A stretch of 64,000 bases of DNA from Halichondria panicea (GCF_963675165.1 NC_087379.1:682001-746000), one strand, 5' to 3'; counted from the first letter of the stretch, positions 43,495 through 54,536 are shown. A program made the numbers and translations. The notes: a model not told the origin generated them from the sequence alone.

Positions 43495-43780
43495 ACATCT
43501 TTCAATAGCCATAACTTTAGTTCCGTTGATCTAATATAAAAACTCTCACGATACTTTTTTCTGAAAGCTTATAGAAAGAGACCTTTCAAATTATGTTTTT
43601 CTATCTAAAATTTTGTTGCGGCCAGAATTTGTTGTTTTTCGGAAGTAATGAACTTTGAGGTCTCTTTCTAAGCTTACAAAAAATCAGAAAATCATTGAAA
43701 TAATTATGATCCACTGAATTCAAGTTTTGGCAACGTAAACATACAGTCCTCGGACCATTGATTAAACTGATGGGGTTGTT
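43495..43780. repeat. Foldback-family copy (branch 2)
   Basis: Orthologue of 18785-19080. Confidence 0.7.
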
Positions 43781-43787
43781 GAACGGC

Positions 43788-43803
43788 CACACACACACAC
43801 ACA

Positions 43804-43841
<38 letters not shown>

Positions 43842-43860
43842 TGCAGCCATGGGGCAGACA
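43788..43860 (+). pseudogene. NUP210: (CA)n and NUP210 exon 3 stub, cassette D
   Basis: CA tract, then CAGCCATGGGGCAGACA. The rest of exon 3 is deleted to the TTTGCTCGTTATTCTCTGAC spacer. Confidence 0.6.
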
Positions 43861-44513
43861 TGTAATTATTTGCTCGTTATTCTCTGACCTTTGTACTCAG
43901 AGATGTGCCCACAGAATAAGGCCTATAGTTTACTAGGATCATTTATGAGATGGAGATTTGAAAAATTAAAATATTCCGGGCACACCACTGTCAGTGTGTA
44001 TACTGTATACCGTATAGCGGGTAGGGTATAAACTTTCGCAGAATGACCGTTGAAAGGTTTTCGCGGATTTAATTTTCACGGAATAGCAGCCTTTCTGCAG
44101 CATGCATGCATGCGATATTAAATTCTAAACCTGTGTAGAGTACCAGCTACATAGTCTTGTACATGGCTTGTAATAATAATTATTATACGTGTATAATTAT
44201 GATGATCCCATTTTGTACTACATCAGGAGTGCATGAACTCCTGGTACTATAATAATTATTATCGGGTTTAAAATACAGCGACTTTTCAATTACGAATTGC
44301 GAAATTCACTCAATAGATTGGTCATGCAATTTCCCATTTATAGTTACAACGCAATCAAGCTTGTACATGCAGTGTCATTCACAATCCATTAACCTCTCAT
44401 TGGATAGTACTGTCCCTATTCCTGTGTTGTACACTACTGTCTATTTAATTGTAGATTGTGTTATTTATGTTTATGTGATCAATTTCCTGAACCAATTTTC
44501 CCTCCCCCCACAG
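43861..44513. other. Spacer or intron upstream of the kinase exon
   Basis: As 19284-20022, shortened at the left. No gene. Confidence 0.5.
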
Positions 44514-45264
44514 TCTCGTGCATGGACAAAGATGATGTGTACAGTTTTGTAGTGCTTGCTTGTGAAGTGGTGAATGCTAGATTTCCTGAAGCTGCTGTAT
44601 TTCTTGGTCTGCTATCGAGTATGGAAGGTGTATGGCGGGAGCTCCACCCACTCATCACCTCCTGTGTCTCTCACTCCCCTCAGGACCATAGATTGAAGAG
44701 TAGAGGGATAGGAAACGAAGTGGTGCACGTGATGATTTTACATTGAATCTGCAGTGGAGCCTCGAAAATTTTCCGCGCTACGCCCTATGAACGAGGCTAT
44801 TAAGCACATTTTTGCCGGGTAACTCCCAAAGCTGTGTTTCCTCGAGACATCATCTCTTTCAGCAACTTATAACACGCCTAGTCCATGAGCCACGTGTAGT
44901 ACTTGCTAATGACTGACCACACCCAGTAAAAAGAGACTTTCCAATAAAGTTATATGTTCCCAAGGCTGTTTTAGAGCTATTGGAACATGTAACGTGTAAG
45001 CGTGCTGGTTATGACTACTACAATAGGTATAGACCTTGAAATATAAGTGAGTTGCACGGACTAAGCACAATTACTTGTAGTTTATTATGCACTGAGTGTA
45101 GAAATAGATATTGTTGTGATGGCCTCGATTAAACCGCAGCGTAGCGCGGATGTTACTCGAGATACCAACCGTTTCCTATCCCTCTACTCTTCAATCTATG
45201 TCAGGACAGACCCTCCATGGACACTGTACTACACCACATCAAACAATTGGACTCTGAGTCTTAG
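44514..45264 (+). pseudogene. Protein kinase last exon, cassette D, split by a transposon
   Basis: 44514-44686 reads SCMDKDDVYSFVVLACEVVN through SPQD (the conserved G of SFGVL is V). 45208-45264 continues RPSMDTVLHHIKQLDSES and stop. The 514-bp element at 44687-45200 interrupts the exon just before the RPSM motif. Confidence 0.85.
44687..45200. mobile_element. 514-bp nonautonomous DNA transposon, 31-bp perfect TIRs, 7-bp target duplication
   Basis: Left TIR 44687-44717 (outer CATAGATTGAAGAGTAGAGG) and right TIR 45170-45200 are perfect inverted repeats. TCAGGAC flanks both ends (44680-44686, 45201-45207) and occurs once at the empty sites in cassettes A, B, C and E. No transposase frame. Identical TIRs imply a recent insertion. 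A 7-bp duplication does not identify the superfamily. Confidence 0.95.
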
Positions 45265-45427
45265 CATTGGTGCATGAGTGTGTTATTATTATTATGAAGA
45301 AATTTTTTTTGTGTGATTTCTATTCTGCAAACAAAGTGGGGGAGGGGCTGCTCAAGATGAGGGGGTGTTGCATGGGTCAGAGGTCAGAAGCCATGTGGAC
45401 TCACTGAAAGAACTATCTCTCCTAGAG

Positions 45428-45598
45428 AAGGCAGCCTTGATAGCAGCCACGGTCCTCACACTTGTCTGCTCCCTTCATAAAGCCAGCTCTCTGGGGAAGC
45501 TGAACTTACCGGTGGTTTTACTTCCCTATGTCCCCTCCAGCACTGGAGTCAAGGTCAACTTCACTCTGAGCTCGATCCCCTCAAGGTTGCTTCTCTTG
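45428..45598 (+). pseudogene. NUP210: NUP210 exon 1, cassette D
   Basis: The start codon is lost (GAGAAGGCAGCC instead of ATGAAGGCAGCC) and 4 extra bases shift the frame near the end (GAGCTCGATCCCC). The mature N-terminus KLNLPVVLLPYVPSSTG is readable. Confidence 0.75.
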
Positions 45599-45764
45599 GT
45601 CAGTGTACCTACTGTGTGTGTGTAGGGGAGGGGGGATACTGGTGACCGTGAGTTACAGTCAATAGTTAATTAAGCTTGATGTAATTAGATTTAGGCCTAA
45701 AAATAATATTACTCAGTGAATTCCAGCGTCCAATTATAGTGCACTGTAATAAAATTATGCCACC

Positions 45765-45807
45765 CACACACACTCCACCCACACACACTCCACACACACA
45801 CACACTC

Positions 45808-45846
<39 letters not shown>

Positions 45847-45926
45847 CACACACACACACACTCCACACATACACACACTCCACACACACACACACACCCA
45901 CACACACAGGTTGACCACACACACAG
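45765..45926. repeat. CA/TCCACA compound microsatellite
   Basis: CA tracts interrupted by CTCCA and GGTTGAC. The last CACAGGTTGA repeats the acceptor of exon 2 (a duplicate CACAGGTTGAC lies at 45905-45915). Confidence 0.85.
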
Positions 45927-46104
45927 GTTGAGCACTAAACCGGACATAGTGTCAGTGAAGCTGCTGTATTTGGAAGAGGAGTCTGGATGCTCTCGGGAGG
46001 CGGAGCTCACAGCTCAGTCCACTCAGCCAATCAGATTGAGCAGCATTATCATCGCTGAGGATATCAGTGAGAAGTGGTTAACTTACTTTAAAACTAAGAC
46101 ACCG
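45927..46104 (+). pseudogene. NUP210: NUP210 exon 2, cassette D (only full copy)
   Basis: Reads (W)LSTKPDIVSVKLLYLEEES, REAELTAQSTQPIRLSSI, IIAEDISEKWLTYFKTKTP before GTATGC. This clear NUP210 segment continues exon 1 in phase (TCTTG|GTTGAG gives W-L). Cassettes B, C and E share a deletion of most of it. Confidence 0.85.
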
Positions 46105-46179
46105 GTATGCCAAACTAACCGTACTACATACATGTGTGTCTCTCCCCTGCCCTAACCACACACCCTCACACACGTGCAG

Positions 46180-46832
46180 GTGTTGGCAAGTCCACCCTCC
46201 TCCGCTCTATGGCGTGTCGTGAGCTGTGTCTACCAGCTGGTGTGAATGTACTACACGTGGAGGGGGACAACACACTAGCACTGGATAGTGTACTCAAGTG
46301 TGATACTGAGAGAGTGCAGCTGCTCGCTAGAGAAGGGGAGCTACTGGCCTCAGGGGACAAGAACACAGCAGCAGGCAGGTCTGTGTACCAGGGGTGGGGG
46401 GGGTGTTTTAAGTTAGTAAAATTACAATAATGAATAATGAAAAAAAAAATGTTAGTACCAAATTGGTATCCAGCTATAATTAGGGTTACCAGTGTGTAGG
46501 TGTCCTAGTGTGTAGTGTACTGTGTGTTTGACTGCTAGTGAGCATTCGTATGATTATGGTTTGTGTGTATATTTTCAGTACTTATTTTCAGTACTTTATT
46601 TACCTTTCATCTGCCCCTCCCTCTGTATGTGTAGCGCTTCTGATGAGCTGGCTGAGGTATACCTTCGACTACAGGAGATAGACGCTGACAAAGCACCAGC
46701 AAGGTAACTGTACCCAGTAGATCAAGTACCATCTTACACACTGTGCTCACTCACTCACAGAGCTGGCTGTATTCTGGCTGGTTCACTCCACAGAAGAATG
46801 AGATTTTATCTGGCTAAGACACTGCTTGCAAG
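46180..46832 (+). pseudogene. ABCF3: ABCF3 three-exon fragment, cassette D
   Basis: Exons 46180-46378, 46635-46703 and 46761-46832. A 12-nt in-frame deletion removes QEVT of the VEQEVTGD motif. Exon 3 loses TCTGGGG and reads LARTLLA-like sequence out of frame. The signature motif is absent as in all copies. Confidence 0.8.
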
Positions 46833-46914
46833 GTAAGCAGTTTTTGAGAGACAGAAGTGCTGACATTAATTAATCTTCTGTTTTCTAGGGGAAGGCGTGA
46901 GTGTTTTTTCAGAA

Positions 46915-47290
46915 TCAGGCCTGTTTTCAGAGCTATCTTTTAGCTGCCATAACTTGAATTTCGTGGATACAATTTCAATGATTTTCTGATTCTCTTTAAG
47001 CTTAGAAAGAGACCTTTCAAATGGTGTCATCAAAGTTGAGATAAAAGTATTTGCCGATTTGGCCATACCATGAATAATAAATAGCCCATGGTCCAAGGCG
47101 GAAAAATAACAAATTAGGGCCCCAACAAAATTTTGGATCGAAACACATCATTTGAAAGGTCTCTTTCTAAGCTTTCAGAAAATCATAACATCTTTGACAT
47201 TGGATCAACGGTATTAATTAAAGTTAATGGCTGTTGAAAAATCAGGTTTGTTTTTAGAGCTATCTTTTAGAGGCCATAACTTGTGTTAGG
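46915..47290. repeat. Foldback element copy
   Basis: As 21715-22040. Confidence 0.8.
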
Positions 47291-47423
47291 AACGTCCTAT
47301 TTAACAACTCAAAGACGCATTCTGTAGCTCTGAGAAAGCACTATTGTATACAATTAAAGTGTCTTAAAACCGCTAATTGCTCGCAGTGCCAAAGCTCACT
47401 AATTTGTGTGTCCTATGCTGTAG

Positions 47424-48020
47424 ATGTGGGAACACGGAACCATCGTCGGTTGTGTGCAGTGTATTATAATCGTACCCCCGGGTTTGAAGTGATCCATGGA
47501 CTACTGGACCGTGTCATGCAGCTGCTGGAGGTGTCCTTCACCAAAGATGGCAGTGGATACTTCCTCAAGGGAGCTGAAGGTGAGGGTTGCATAAGCACAG
47601 CTGTGTGTATGTGTTAGGGACTTGTGAAGGAACTACTGTATATGCATTCAGTCCAGTTTGTTGGGAATAAATGGCCTTGAGGTTTTTTGTAAGTGTATGT
47701 GTTGGGAAGATTATTTTGTCAGAACATTAATTCCTACAACTACACTTGCTCACTGCCCACACTTCTGCACTGCTTGTGTTTACCGCTCCCTCCCCTGCAC
47801 ACACACTCCACAGACTCTACCTATTTCCCGGGCCGTTGTGCAGAGGTGTGTGTATACGTGGGAAGGTGATCGGGAAACTGGGCGTGCTCCATCCTGGTGT
47901 GTCTGTTGTGCAGCTCTAGTGTGTGTGAGACTGGGAGGTGTGTCTGGTGCAGCTGTTCTCACGGCCTCCTCCAACTAGTACCTGCCCTCCGTACTCTCCA
48001 GGGAGAACCTATCTCCTCAG
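47424..48020 (+). pseudogene. FARSB: FARSB fragment, cassette D
   Basis: Exons 47424-47579 and 47814-47919 plus the 68-nt segment 47953-48020. Exon 2 has 2 extra bases (GTGTGTATACGTGG) causing a frameshift. Confidence 0.85.
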
Positions 48021-48870
48021 GTTAGTGTGTGTTCATCATGACCTCCTTGACAGTATGTACCCAGGTGTGTGTTTAGGGTCAATACTGCAAGGTCATGTAC
48101 TGTACATAATTATGTCATGTACATATAATTATAGCCTGGATCCCAGGGTAGGCCGGTGAACGAGGCTAGTACATATAACCCTTTTGTTTGTAGTTAGTGT
48201 GCTTTAGTAACCATTAAAGATCTAACGTACTCTAATTCTTTAGGGGAGGGGTAGTTAAACACATTATTTTAAACAGCCATAACTTTAGTACCGTTTATAG
48301 AGACTTTAAAATGATGTGCTTAATTCAATCCAATATTTCTTTAGTGTAATTGTTCGGCCCTGGACCATCTGTTATTATCCATTGTTGTGTCCAAATTAGT
48401 TTTGTAGTTAGAAATAATTTGAACTTTGATGGCAACATTAATTTTGATAGAATATCAGAAAATCGTTGAAATTGCCAAAATCGTACTATAGTAGTCAGAA
48501 GAGCAAAATGTAACCCACGTATGTGATAACGTTAGAATCTTTCTCTTTTCCATTTTGAGGATGTTCTTTCTTTGCAGCTAATTTTAATACCATGACGATT
48601 GTGTTTAAGCTCATGTGATTCCCATATCTGGGTATCATCTTAAGTTTAGGTATTATGTGGCTTGTAGCTACATGTACAATCAGTGTAAGATCTAACCTTG
48701 GTTCTGACACACACTGTGGATTCGCTAATTACATGTGTGTGTGTGTGTTTAGAAAAGGGGTATGTATAAAATCTAACCTTGGTTGGATTTGCCATTAGAA
48801 GTCAAAATGATGCTATAAATAATTAAAAGTCTAAGTTTGACCTTCATAAAGTTGTCATTGTATCTAATAG
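48021..48870. other. Spacer with foldback remnants
   Basis: As 22765-23640, with the empty MITE site near 48640. Confidence 0.5.
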
Positions 48871-49690
48871 TCGACTTTAGGTAATCTGTGTAAGAGCGTG
48901 CGAGTGGTTGTAGTACGTGATCCATGAAGTGGGCAGAAGGGGAGAGAATGGAATTAGAATGGGAAATTATTGGTCGTACCGGGGTAGTGTCGTACATATT
49001 TTGTGGATTTTAGGTATTCCGTAGAACTTGGGAGTTGTGAAGACAACTTGAGACTTCAGTTCTTTGTTTTTTAAGTTTAGCGAGGGCATATCGTGCGTTT
49101 GTTAAGGTTGGATGTTGTTTGGTTAAATATGAGTAGTTTTTGTCCAATTCTGTTTGAGTGTAAGTTATATAATTCGATTTCAGTTCATTCGTCTGTAGAT
49201 ATAATAATAATTTATTATGGTCTATCTGTAAGGGATTGTTCACGTTGTTCTCTCTTTGAACACTATTTACCTGTATGCCAAACTAACGTGCTGAAAATAA
49301 GTAAACGGCCTGGTTGGACAAATGGTAGCCTAGGGACTCGGCTAATTAGAGTGAGTTTAGGTCTCTCAAGTATTTACACACAATATGTTGGGAGTTACTG
49401 CATTTGCTTTCAAATTGTCCATTCTATTAACCAACTCTGTTTTAGAGCTTCTCTTGAAGGCTGGGTTTCAGTTGCACCAACTCTTAATCAATGTGTGTAT
49501 TCTCAATCCCTCTCAATAATGATGTTTGTTCCTTGTACACAAGTGGTCTCAGGCTGCTTGTATGGGAATTGGGTTGTGATGGACAATGAGCACTTGGAAA
49601 TAATTGCCTAGTGTTGATTGTTTCATCTCTGTCTCGCTGGGTATCTCCTGGTGCGTTGTTGAGCTTGTATATATTACTCATCCCTTCAAC
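48871..49690 (-). mobile_element. Penelope-like element remnants, cassette D
   Basis: Minus-strand RPIISHSNS, DHVLQPLARSYTDYLK (48997-48773 frame) and MNNPLQIDHNKLLLYLQTNE, then LTKQHPTLTNARYALAKLKK (49243-49010). Further pieces extend to the N-terminal ATG near 49681. Rearranged with internal unrelated DNA at about 49250-49440. Confidence 0.65.
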
Positions 49691-49699
49691 ACTGGATTA

Positions 49700-50400
49700 T
49701 TGTCATTAGCAAGACAAGTTTTGATACGTAAATATCCTGACCACAAGAGAAGGCCGGTGGTGTAAGTGGGTGGGGCAATGGAGTCCACTCAACCATGCAT
49801 CTCATGGACCCAATTAAGAGTGTTCTAACATAATTATACACATAGAGATTATCATCCGTATGTATGTATGTATGTATGTATGCTGATTTTTGTATTATGA
49901 TGAATTTGAATACATTTTGTGATCTTGTGTGTGTGCATTGGGTGCATGATGTGAGATCAATTTCAACATGGTATGGAGTGGTGTTAACATGGAGGGTGAC
50001 ATTGTATGAGTGTGTGTTGTCTGTATCTCAGGCAACTGGTCAGAGGACTAGCAATAGAGTGGGTGTAGAATGGTGCTAGGCAATATATAGCCACAAGTAT
50101 GTGTGTACCATTATGGTCTAACCATAATCAATACTTTGATCCTATGAATATTGTTGTGCATGCATCACCTGACCTGTCACTGTGAGAGCTGTGAGTCTAT
50201 AGCTGCTTTTGCCAAGCTTTGAGCTTTTCTTTCTACTACTAAACACTTTTCTAAAGGTGAGAATAATTATTGTACACGTTCTGATACATTCGTTTGTAGT
50301 TTTGGTTGCTTGAATTCTTTGCTATTATTATTATAAAGCTTGACACGCCCCCTTTTTAGCGTATTGTTATCCTTTTCTCTCCCCCCTCAGTTTTGTGTCA
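49700..50400 (+). promoter_or_regulatory. TRIM-NHL upstream block E
   Basis: Conserved block with (GTAT)n at 49859-49881. The 5'UTR exon ends at 50256 and the intron is 50257-50390 (GTGAGA donor, CCCTCAG acceptor). Confidence 0.55.
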
Positions 50401-52626
50401 ATGGCTGAGAGGCCGAGTGCTGCTCAAGAAGCTCTCTCCAAAGTGGAGGACCAGCTGTCATGCCTAGTCTGTCTGGAGCCCTACACCAACCCTCGACTGC
50501 TCTCCTGTTTCCACGTCTACTGTCAACATTGTCTCGAGGATATAGTTGCCCACAATCGACAAGGCCAGCTGGAATGCCCCAAGTGTCGCCGGCCCACCCC
50601 CCTACCCCCCACTGGTGTGAGTGGCCTCCAGGCTGCCTTCAATATACACCATCTCTTTCACATCCAGGAGACACTCAAGAAGGTTAAAGAGCCTCAGAAA
50701 TTGGCCTGTGAGAAATGCTCCAAAACGACTCGTAAAGCCACCAGCTTTTGCCGACAATGCACCAAGTTCATCTGCGATCTGTGTACGAACATACACAAAG
50801 AATACGAAGAGTTCGAAGGTCACGAAGTCGTTACTATCGAAAAAGTGGAAAGTGATTTGATTCGCTTGGTTTCCCCAAAGAAAACATCCCCTCTCTGCCC
50901 CAAACACGACGACAAATTGAGACTTTATTGCGAAACTTGTGGGGAGTTAATTTGCCGAGATTGCCTTGTTCATATACACAAAGACCACAAGTACTGTGTG
51001 ATTGCCGACACCTTTGAGAGCCACAAGAAAGAGATCCTGGACTCTCTGGGACCCGTTGAGAAACAGCTAGAGGCCACCGACACAGCTCTTGTCAATCTGG
51101 ATGGACGACATGCCGAAATTGTTGAACACGGAGGAAAAATTGCGACCAATATCCACTCGAAATTCGATGAACTCCATCAAGCTCTGTATGCTCGTGAGGG
51201 GGAGCTTATGGCCGAGTTGAAAGGCCACACCCAACAACAGCTCAAGAGCCTCTCTGCTCAGCGAGAAGAGGTGGATATCCTCCAAACCCAACGTAGCAGC
51301 TGCCTGCATTTCGTGAGGGAGAGCATTCGTACCGGGTCTCCAGGAGACGTGCTCAAGATGAAGCAAGGTGTGGTGAAGCAAGTGAGAGAGCTGGTGGACA
51401 CCTTTGACCCCAACACCCTAGAGCCTCGTGAGACAACCAACACCTGTTTTGTGCCTTCTGTCAAAGATTGCAAAGAATTTGGATCCATTGGCATACCATC
51501 AGTAACTGTCACCCCTACAAAAAGACTCGACAAAACCGGAGTACAAGAAGCTGCCAGTCTTCGATTTTCAAACACAAATCGTGACCTAATCCAAATTCCA
51601 TCCTCAACCATTAAAGCCGAACTTAAGTCAAAATTAACGAATCAGACGACAAAATGTGTTGTGAAGGAACGAGGGAAGGGAGAGTACGAGATCTCCTACC
51701 AGCGGACAGTGGGCGGGGCCAGCGAGCTGATCGTGAGAGTGGGTGGAGAGGAGGTGGCAGGAAGTCCATTCCCTGTGGCAGTCAAGACTCCGATTGATAA
51801 ACTAGGAACTGTTATCAAGACTATCAATAATCTCAAGGAACCTTGGGGAGTGGCATTCAACCAAGCTGGGGAGATAATTGTGGCTGAATGGGATGTTGGT
51901 ATTGTCTCGATATTTAGCCCCACAGGAGACAAGCTGCGAACATTAGACACTCGAGGCACAGCTGTTGGGGAGATGAAGCATCCTCGTGTTGTGGCAGTGG
52001 ACGGTGATGACAATATTCTGGTGGTGGACGGTGGTAATCATCGACTGTTGAAGTTTTCACGTGGAGGAGACCTGATAGCAGCAGTTGGTAGTCATGGCGA
52101 TGGTCCTGGACAGTTTAATGATCCATTTGGTGTTTGTGTCAACAGTGTCAATGGGAAGGTGTATGTGGTTGATCATGGTGCTCACTGTGTTCACATCTTC
52201 AATTCTGACCTCACCTTGTCCAGCAAGTTCGGCAGTAGAGGCAGAAGTAACGGACAGTTTGACTATCCCTGGGATGTTGCATCCGATAGTGGTTGTGTGT
52301 ATGTGGCTGATGCTGGTAATAATCGAGTGCAAGTCTTCACACCCGATGGTGGCTATCTGAGGCAATTTAAGAAGAAAGGCAGTGGAAATGGACAACTTTA
52401 CTGGCCTATCAGCATCTGTGTGGACAGTGATTATCTGGTGTGTGTGGGGGAGCGTGGGAACAATCGTGTCTCGGTGTTCACGTGTGAGGGAGTGTTTCTC
52501 AAATCGTTTGGATCAGAGGGATCTGGACCAGGACAGTTCTACGGTCCTTATGGCATAGCAGTAGACCAGTGTGGTGTGGTGTATGTGTCTGATAGTGACA
52601 ACAATAGAGTGCAAATATTTTGCTAG
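50401..52626 (+). CDS. TRIM-NHL protein E
   Basis: Single coding exon of 741 aa with all domains. The RING matches B and D exactly at its eight ligands. B-box 1 is the most divergent (CEKCSKTTRKATSFCRQCTK, FICDLCTNIHKEYEEFEGHE). B-box 2 resembles B (CPKHDDKLRLYCETCGELIC). The filamin domain has the type II N-half (FGSIGIPSVTVTPTKRLDKT). There are six NHL repeats, with a one-residue loss in blade 4 (ASDSGCVYVADAGNNR). Variable blade-1 residue 497 is W. The stop follows VQIFC. Mosaic relations to B and D suggest block exchange. Confidence 0.93.
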   Translation: MAERPSAAQEALSKVEDQLSCLVCLEPYTNPRLLSCFHVYCQHCLEDIVAHNRQGQLECPKCRRPTPLPPTGVSGLQAAFNIHHLFHIQETLKKVKEPQKLACEKCSKTTRKATSFCRQCTKFICDLCTNIHKEYEEFEGHEVVTIEKVESDLIRLVSPKKTSPLCPKHDDKLRLYCETCGELICRDCLVHIHKDHKYCVIADTFESHKKEILDSLGPVEKQLEATDTALVNLDGRHAEIVEHGGKIATNIHSKFDELHQALYAREGELMAELKGHTQQQLKSLSAQREEVDILQTQRSSCLHFVRESIRTGSPGDVLKMKQGVVKQVRELVDTFDPNTLEPRETTNTCFVPSVKDCKEFGSIGIPSVTVTPTKRLDKTGVQEAASLRFSNTNRDLIQIPSSTIKAELKSKLTNQTTKCVVKERGKGEYEISYQRTVGGASELIVRVGGEEVAGSPFPVAVKTPIDKLGTVIKTINNLKEPWGVAFNQAGEIIVAEWDVGIVSIFSPTGDKLRTLDTRGTAVGEMKHPRVVAVDGDDNILVVDGGNHRLLKFSRGGDLIAAVGSHGDGPGQFNDPFGVCVNSVNGKVYVVDHGAHCVHIFNSDLTLSSKFGSRGRSNGQFDYPWDVASDSGCVYVADAGNNRVQVFTPDGGYLRQFKKKGSGNGQLYWPISICVDSDYLVCVGERGNNRVSVFTCEGVFLKSFGSEGSGPGQFYGPYGIAVDQCGVVYVSDSDNNRVQIFC

Positions 52627-52796
52627 TTAATTTTTATTACTAAATTTGGTTAAGTATTGTAACATTGCTAATGAATAATTATTGAAATTGAAAAACCAGT
52701 GAATTCTTTGCCCATGCTGTCCCTGTGTACGTGTGTATTGAGTCTCTCCTGTTATAGTCGTACCTTTAGTATCGTACCTCACCCCACCCCCCCTCC

Positions 52797-53680
52797 GCTG
52801 CATGGTCTCCATGGTGACATGGTGCTGTTGGCGGGCGTCAACACTGCATGGTACGGCCAAGGTCAAGGTCCATCTGAGGGAGAGGGGGTAAAGCCTGATA
52901 TCATCAAGCTATTATTACTGATTCACTCCGTATCCTAGGAGATTTCAGGTGAATATGAGCCATATTTTACTTCCCCCAGGGAAGTATGGAATATGGCTCA
53001 TATTTTTACTTCCTACAAGCCTAGTTGTTCGCCTAACAGTTATAAAAGCGAAAACTCGGCCTGGGATCGAGGCTAGCTATAAGCACTATTCAACTTTTGA
53101 ATCATCTTGACAATTTGTACACAGTAAAATAGCAATACAGCACGCAAAAAGTTTTTGTAGACTATGTTTCTAGTCATGGCTGTGGCTGTACGTAGAGGAA
53201 TACAGTGCAGTGTTGGTAGACTTGTGCAATGCAGGCAGCTGCTGATATTGGTGGGCGGGTCTGGTCAAAGTTTATGGCTTCCAGTAGAACCTAGCTGCTT
53301 GGAGAAGTAGCTCGCTCTCATACAGCATTACTTGACAGCTGTAACTGTTCTAACTGCATATTCTGAGGCACAAGTGGCTGTGAGAGCAAGCTTGACTGTC
53401 TCCATTGATGTTCAAATGACTGTTTTGCTGTTTTTGCAGTAAATAAATCAGTTGTTGACTGGTTGCCTAGTAATTATGGTTTATAAACAACCTCAGCCTC
53501 GGGCTATATGCCCTCGGCATTGGTTGGTTATAAGCCATAATTACTAGTCAACCAGTCAATAACTATAACTTAGTCATTGAGAACATGATGCTACAACCCT
53601 CCATGGATGTGTACATTCTGCCACTGCCACCCACAGAGGTCAAGGGTCACCGGACGTACTGGAAGCCATCCTACAAGACA
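52797..53680 (+). pseudogene. NUP210: NUP210 exon fragment, cassette E, split by insertion
   Basis: The acceptor GCAGGG is mutated to GCATGG. 52800-52909 and 53570-53680 together make the same fragment as cassette D. About 660 bp separate CATCAAGCTA from TTAGTCATTGAGAAC. Confidence 0.75.
52910..53569. mobile_element. About 660-bp insertion with nested inverted repeats
   Basis: Absent from the same exon in A, B, D and F. It holds an inverted pair ATATGAGCCATATTTTACTT...AATATGGCTCATATT at 52953-53009, a GGCCTGGGATCGAGGCTA end at 53058-53075, and a 36-bp near-perfect inverted pair at 53451-53486 and 53528-53563. It is possibly a composite of two small elements. Confidence 0.75.
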
Positions 53681-53761
53681 TCAGTAAATTATTGTGTGTG
53701 TGTGGTGTGTCATTGTCTCGTTTCTTAATAATAATACACAGAGCTACATTTGTCCTTGCAG

Positions 53762-53861
53762 AATCTCTTGTGCCGAACCTGTTTCCAAGACGATACGACC
53801 AGTGATTGGTCATATGCCAGACTGTCCTCTATTGACTCAGACCAACAATCACAATATTCAG
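53762..53861 (+). pseudogene. NUP210: NUP210 central exon, cassette E
   Basis: 100-nt copy with minor changes (GCCGAACCTGTTTCCAAGAC). Confidence 0.65.
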
Positions 53862-53982
53862 GTACACTCTTAACTTAGTTAAGTACTAAGATTTAGTCTA
53901 CCTTAAGGTGACATATTTTCACATGTAGATTTGTTTTTCAAACTCTGAATCAATGTCTTAATTTATTGTGTTGGCTCTGCAG

Positions 53983-54135
53983 TTTCCTGTTCGGAGTGGA
54001 TGACTTTTGAACCTTGAAATAACGTTGTATGACAATGTGGGTAGGACGTATTGCTGCAATGGACGTGGTGATCGTCCAATCAGAATGCTCTACCCACCCC
54101 CCAGACCTCCTCACTACAACACAAGGACTACTATA
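53983..54135 (+). pseudogene. NUP210: NUP210 exon (NLEIT...), cassette E
   Basis: As 26986-27150, with the TGA stop and a 12-nt deletion after GTAGGACGT. Confidence 0.6.
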
Positions 54136-54462
54136 GTAAGTGTGTTGTTGAGGGGGACAACTTTTGCCACTGATTTTAGCATACCATTACTTTGATAGAA
54201 CTTCCTATAAGAGTTACATGTGTACAGTGGTGGCTGTACCACTTTGAGAGCCTGTAACTTGAATTTCGGTAGTCTGATTTAAAATTAAATGGATTTGGTA
54301 TGCTTAAATTATAGTTGGCCAGATTTCAGTTGAATACCATGGACTACAGTCCTGGTCTTTTTCTGAACAAAATTAATTTTGTTGCGTTCAAATGTGGTGG
54401 TTGATTGTGTCATTTTATAGAGCTTCTCTTAGCTTTCATGAAACCATAAAACCATTCAAATT

Positions 54463-54532
<70 letters not shown>

Positions 54533-54536
54533 ACAG
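54463..54536. repeat. (CA)n microsatellite abutting an acceptor
   Basis: About 35 CA units, ending CACACAG before the exon copy. Confidence 0.92.

Noticed and set aside
45666-46155. Cysteine/valine-rich frames over the microsatellite
   Set aside because: Low-complexity CA repeat translation.
49093-49611. 172-codon plus-strand frame
   Set aside because: Lies antisense to Penelope-like element pieces and mixes unrelated DNA; no family match.
6701-52626. GTG start two codons upstream of the TRIM-NHL ATG
   Set aside because: An ATG in the standard position follows and eukaryotic initiation favours it.
14685-52626. Diversity-generating retroelement as cause of the variable NHL codons
   Set aside because: No template repeat with adenine-biased changes and no linked reverse transcriptase of that type; the only reverse transcriptase is a decayed Penelope-like element.
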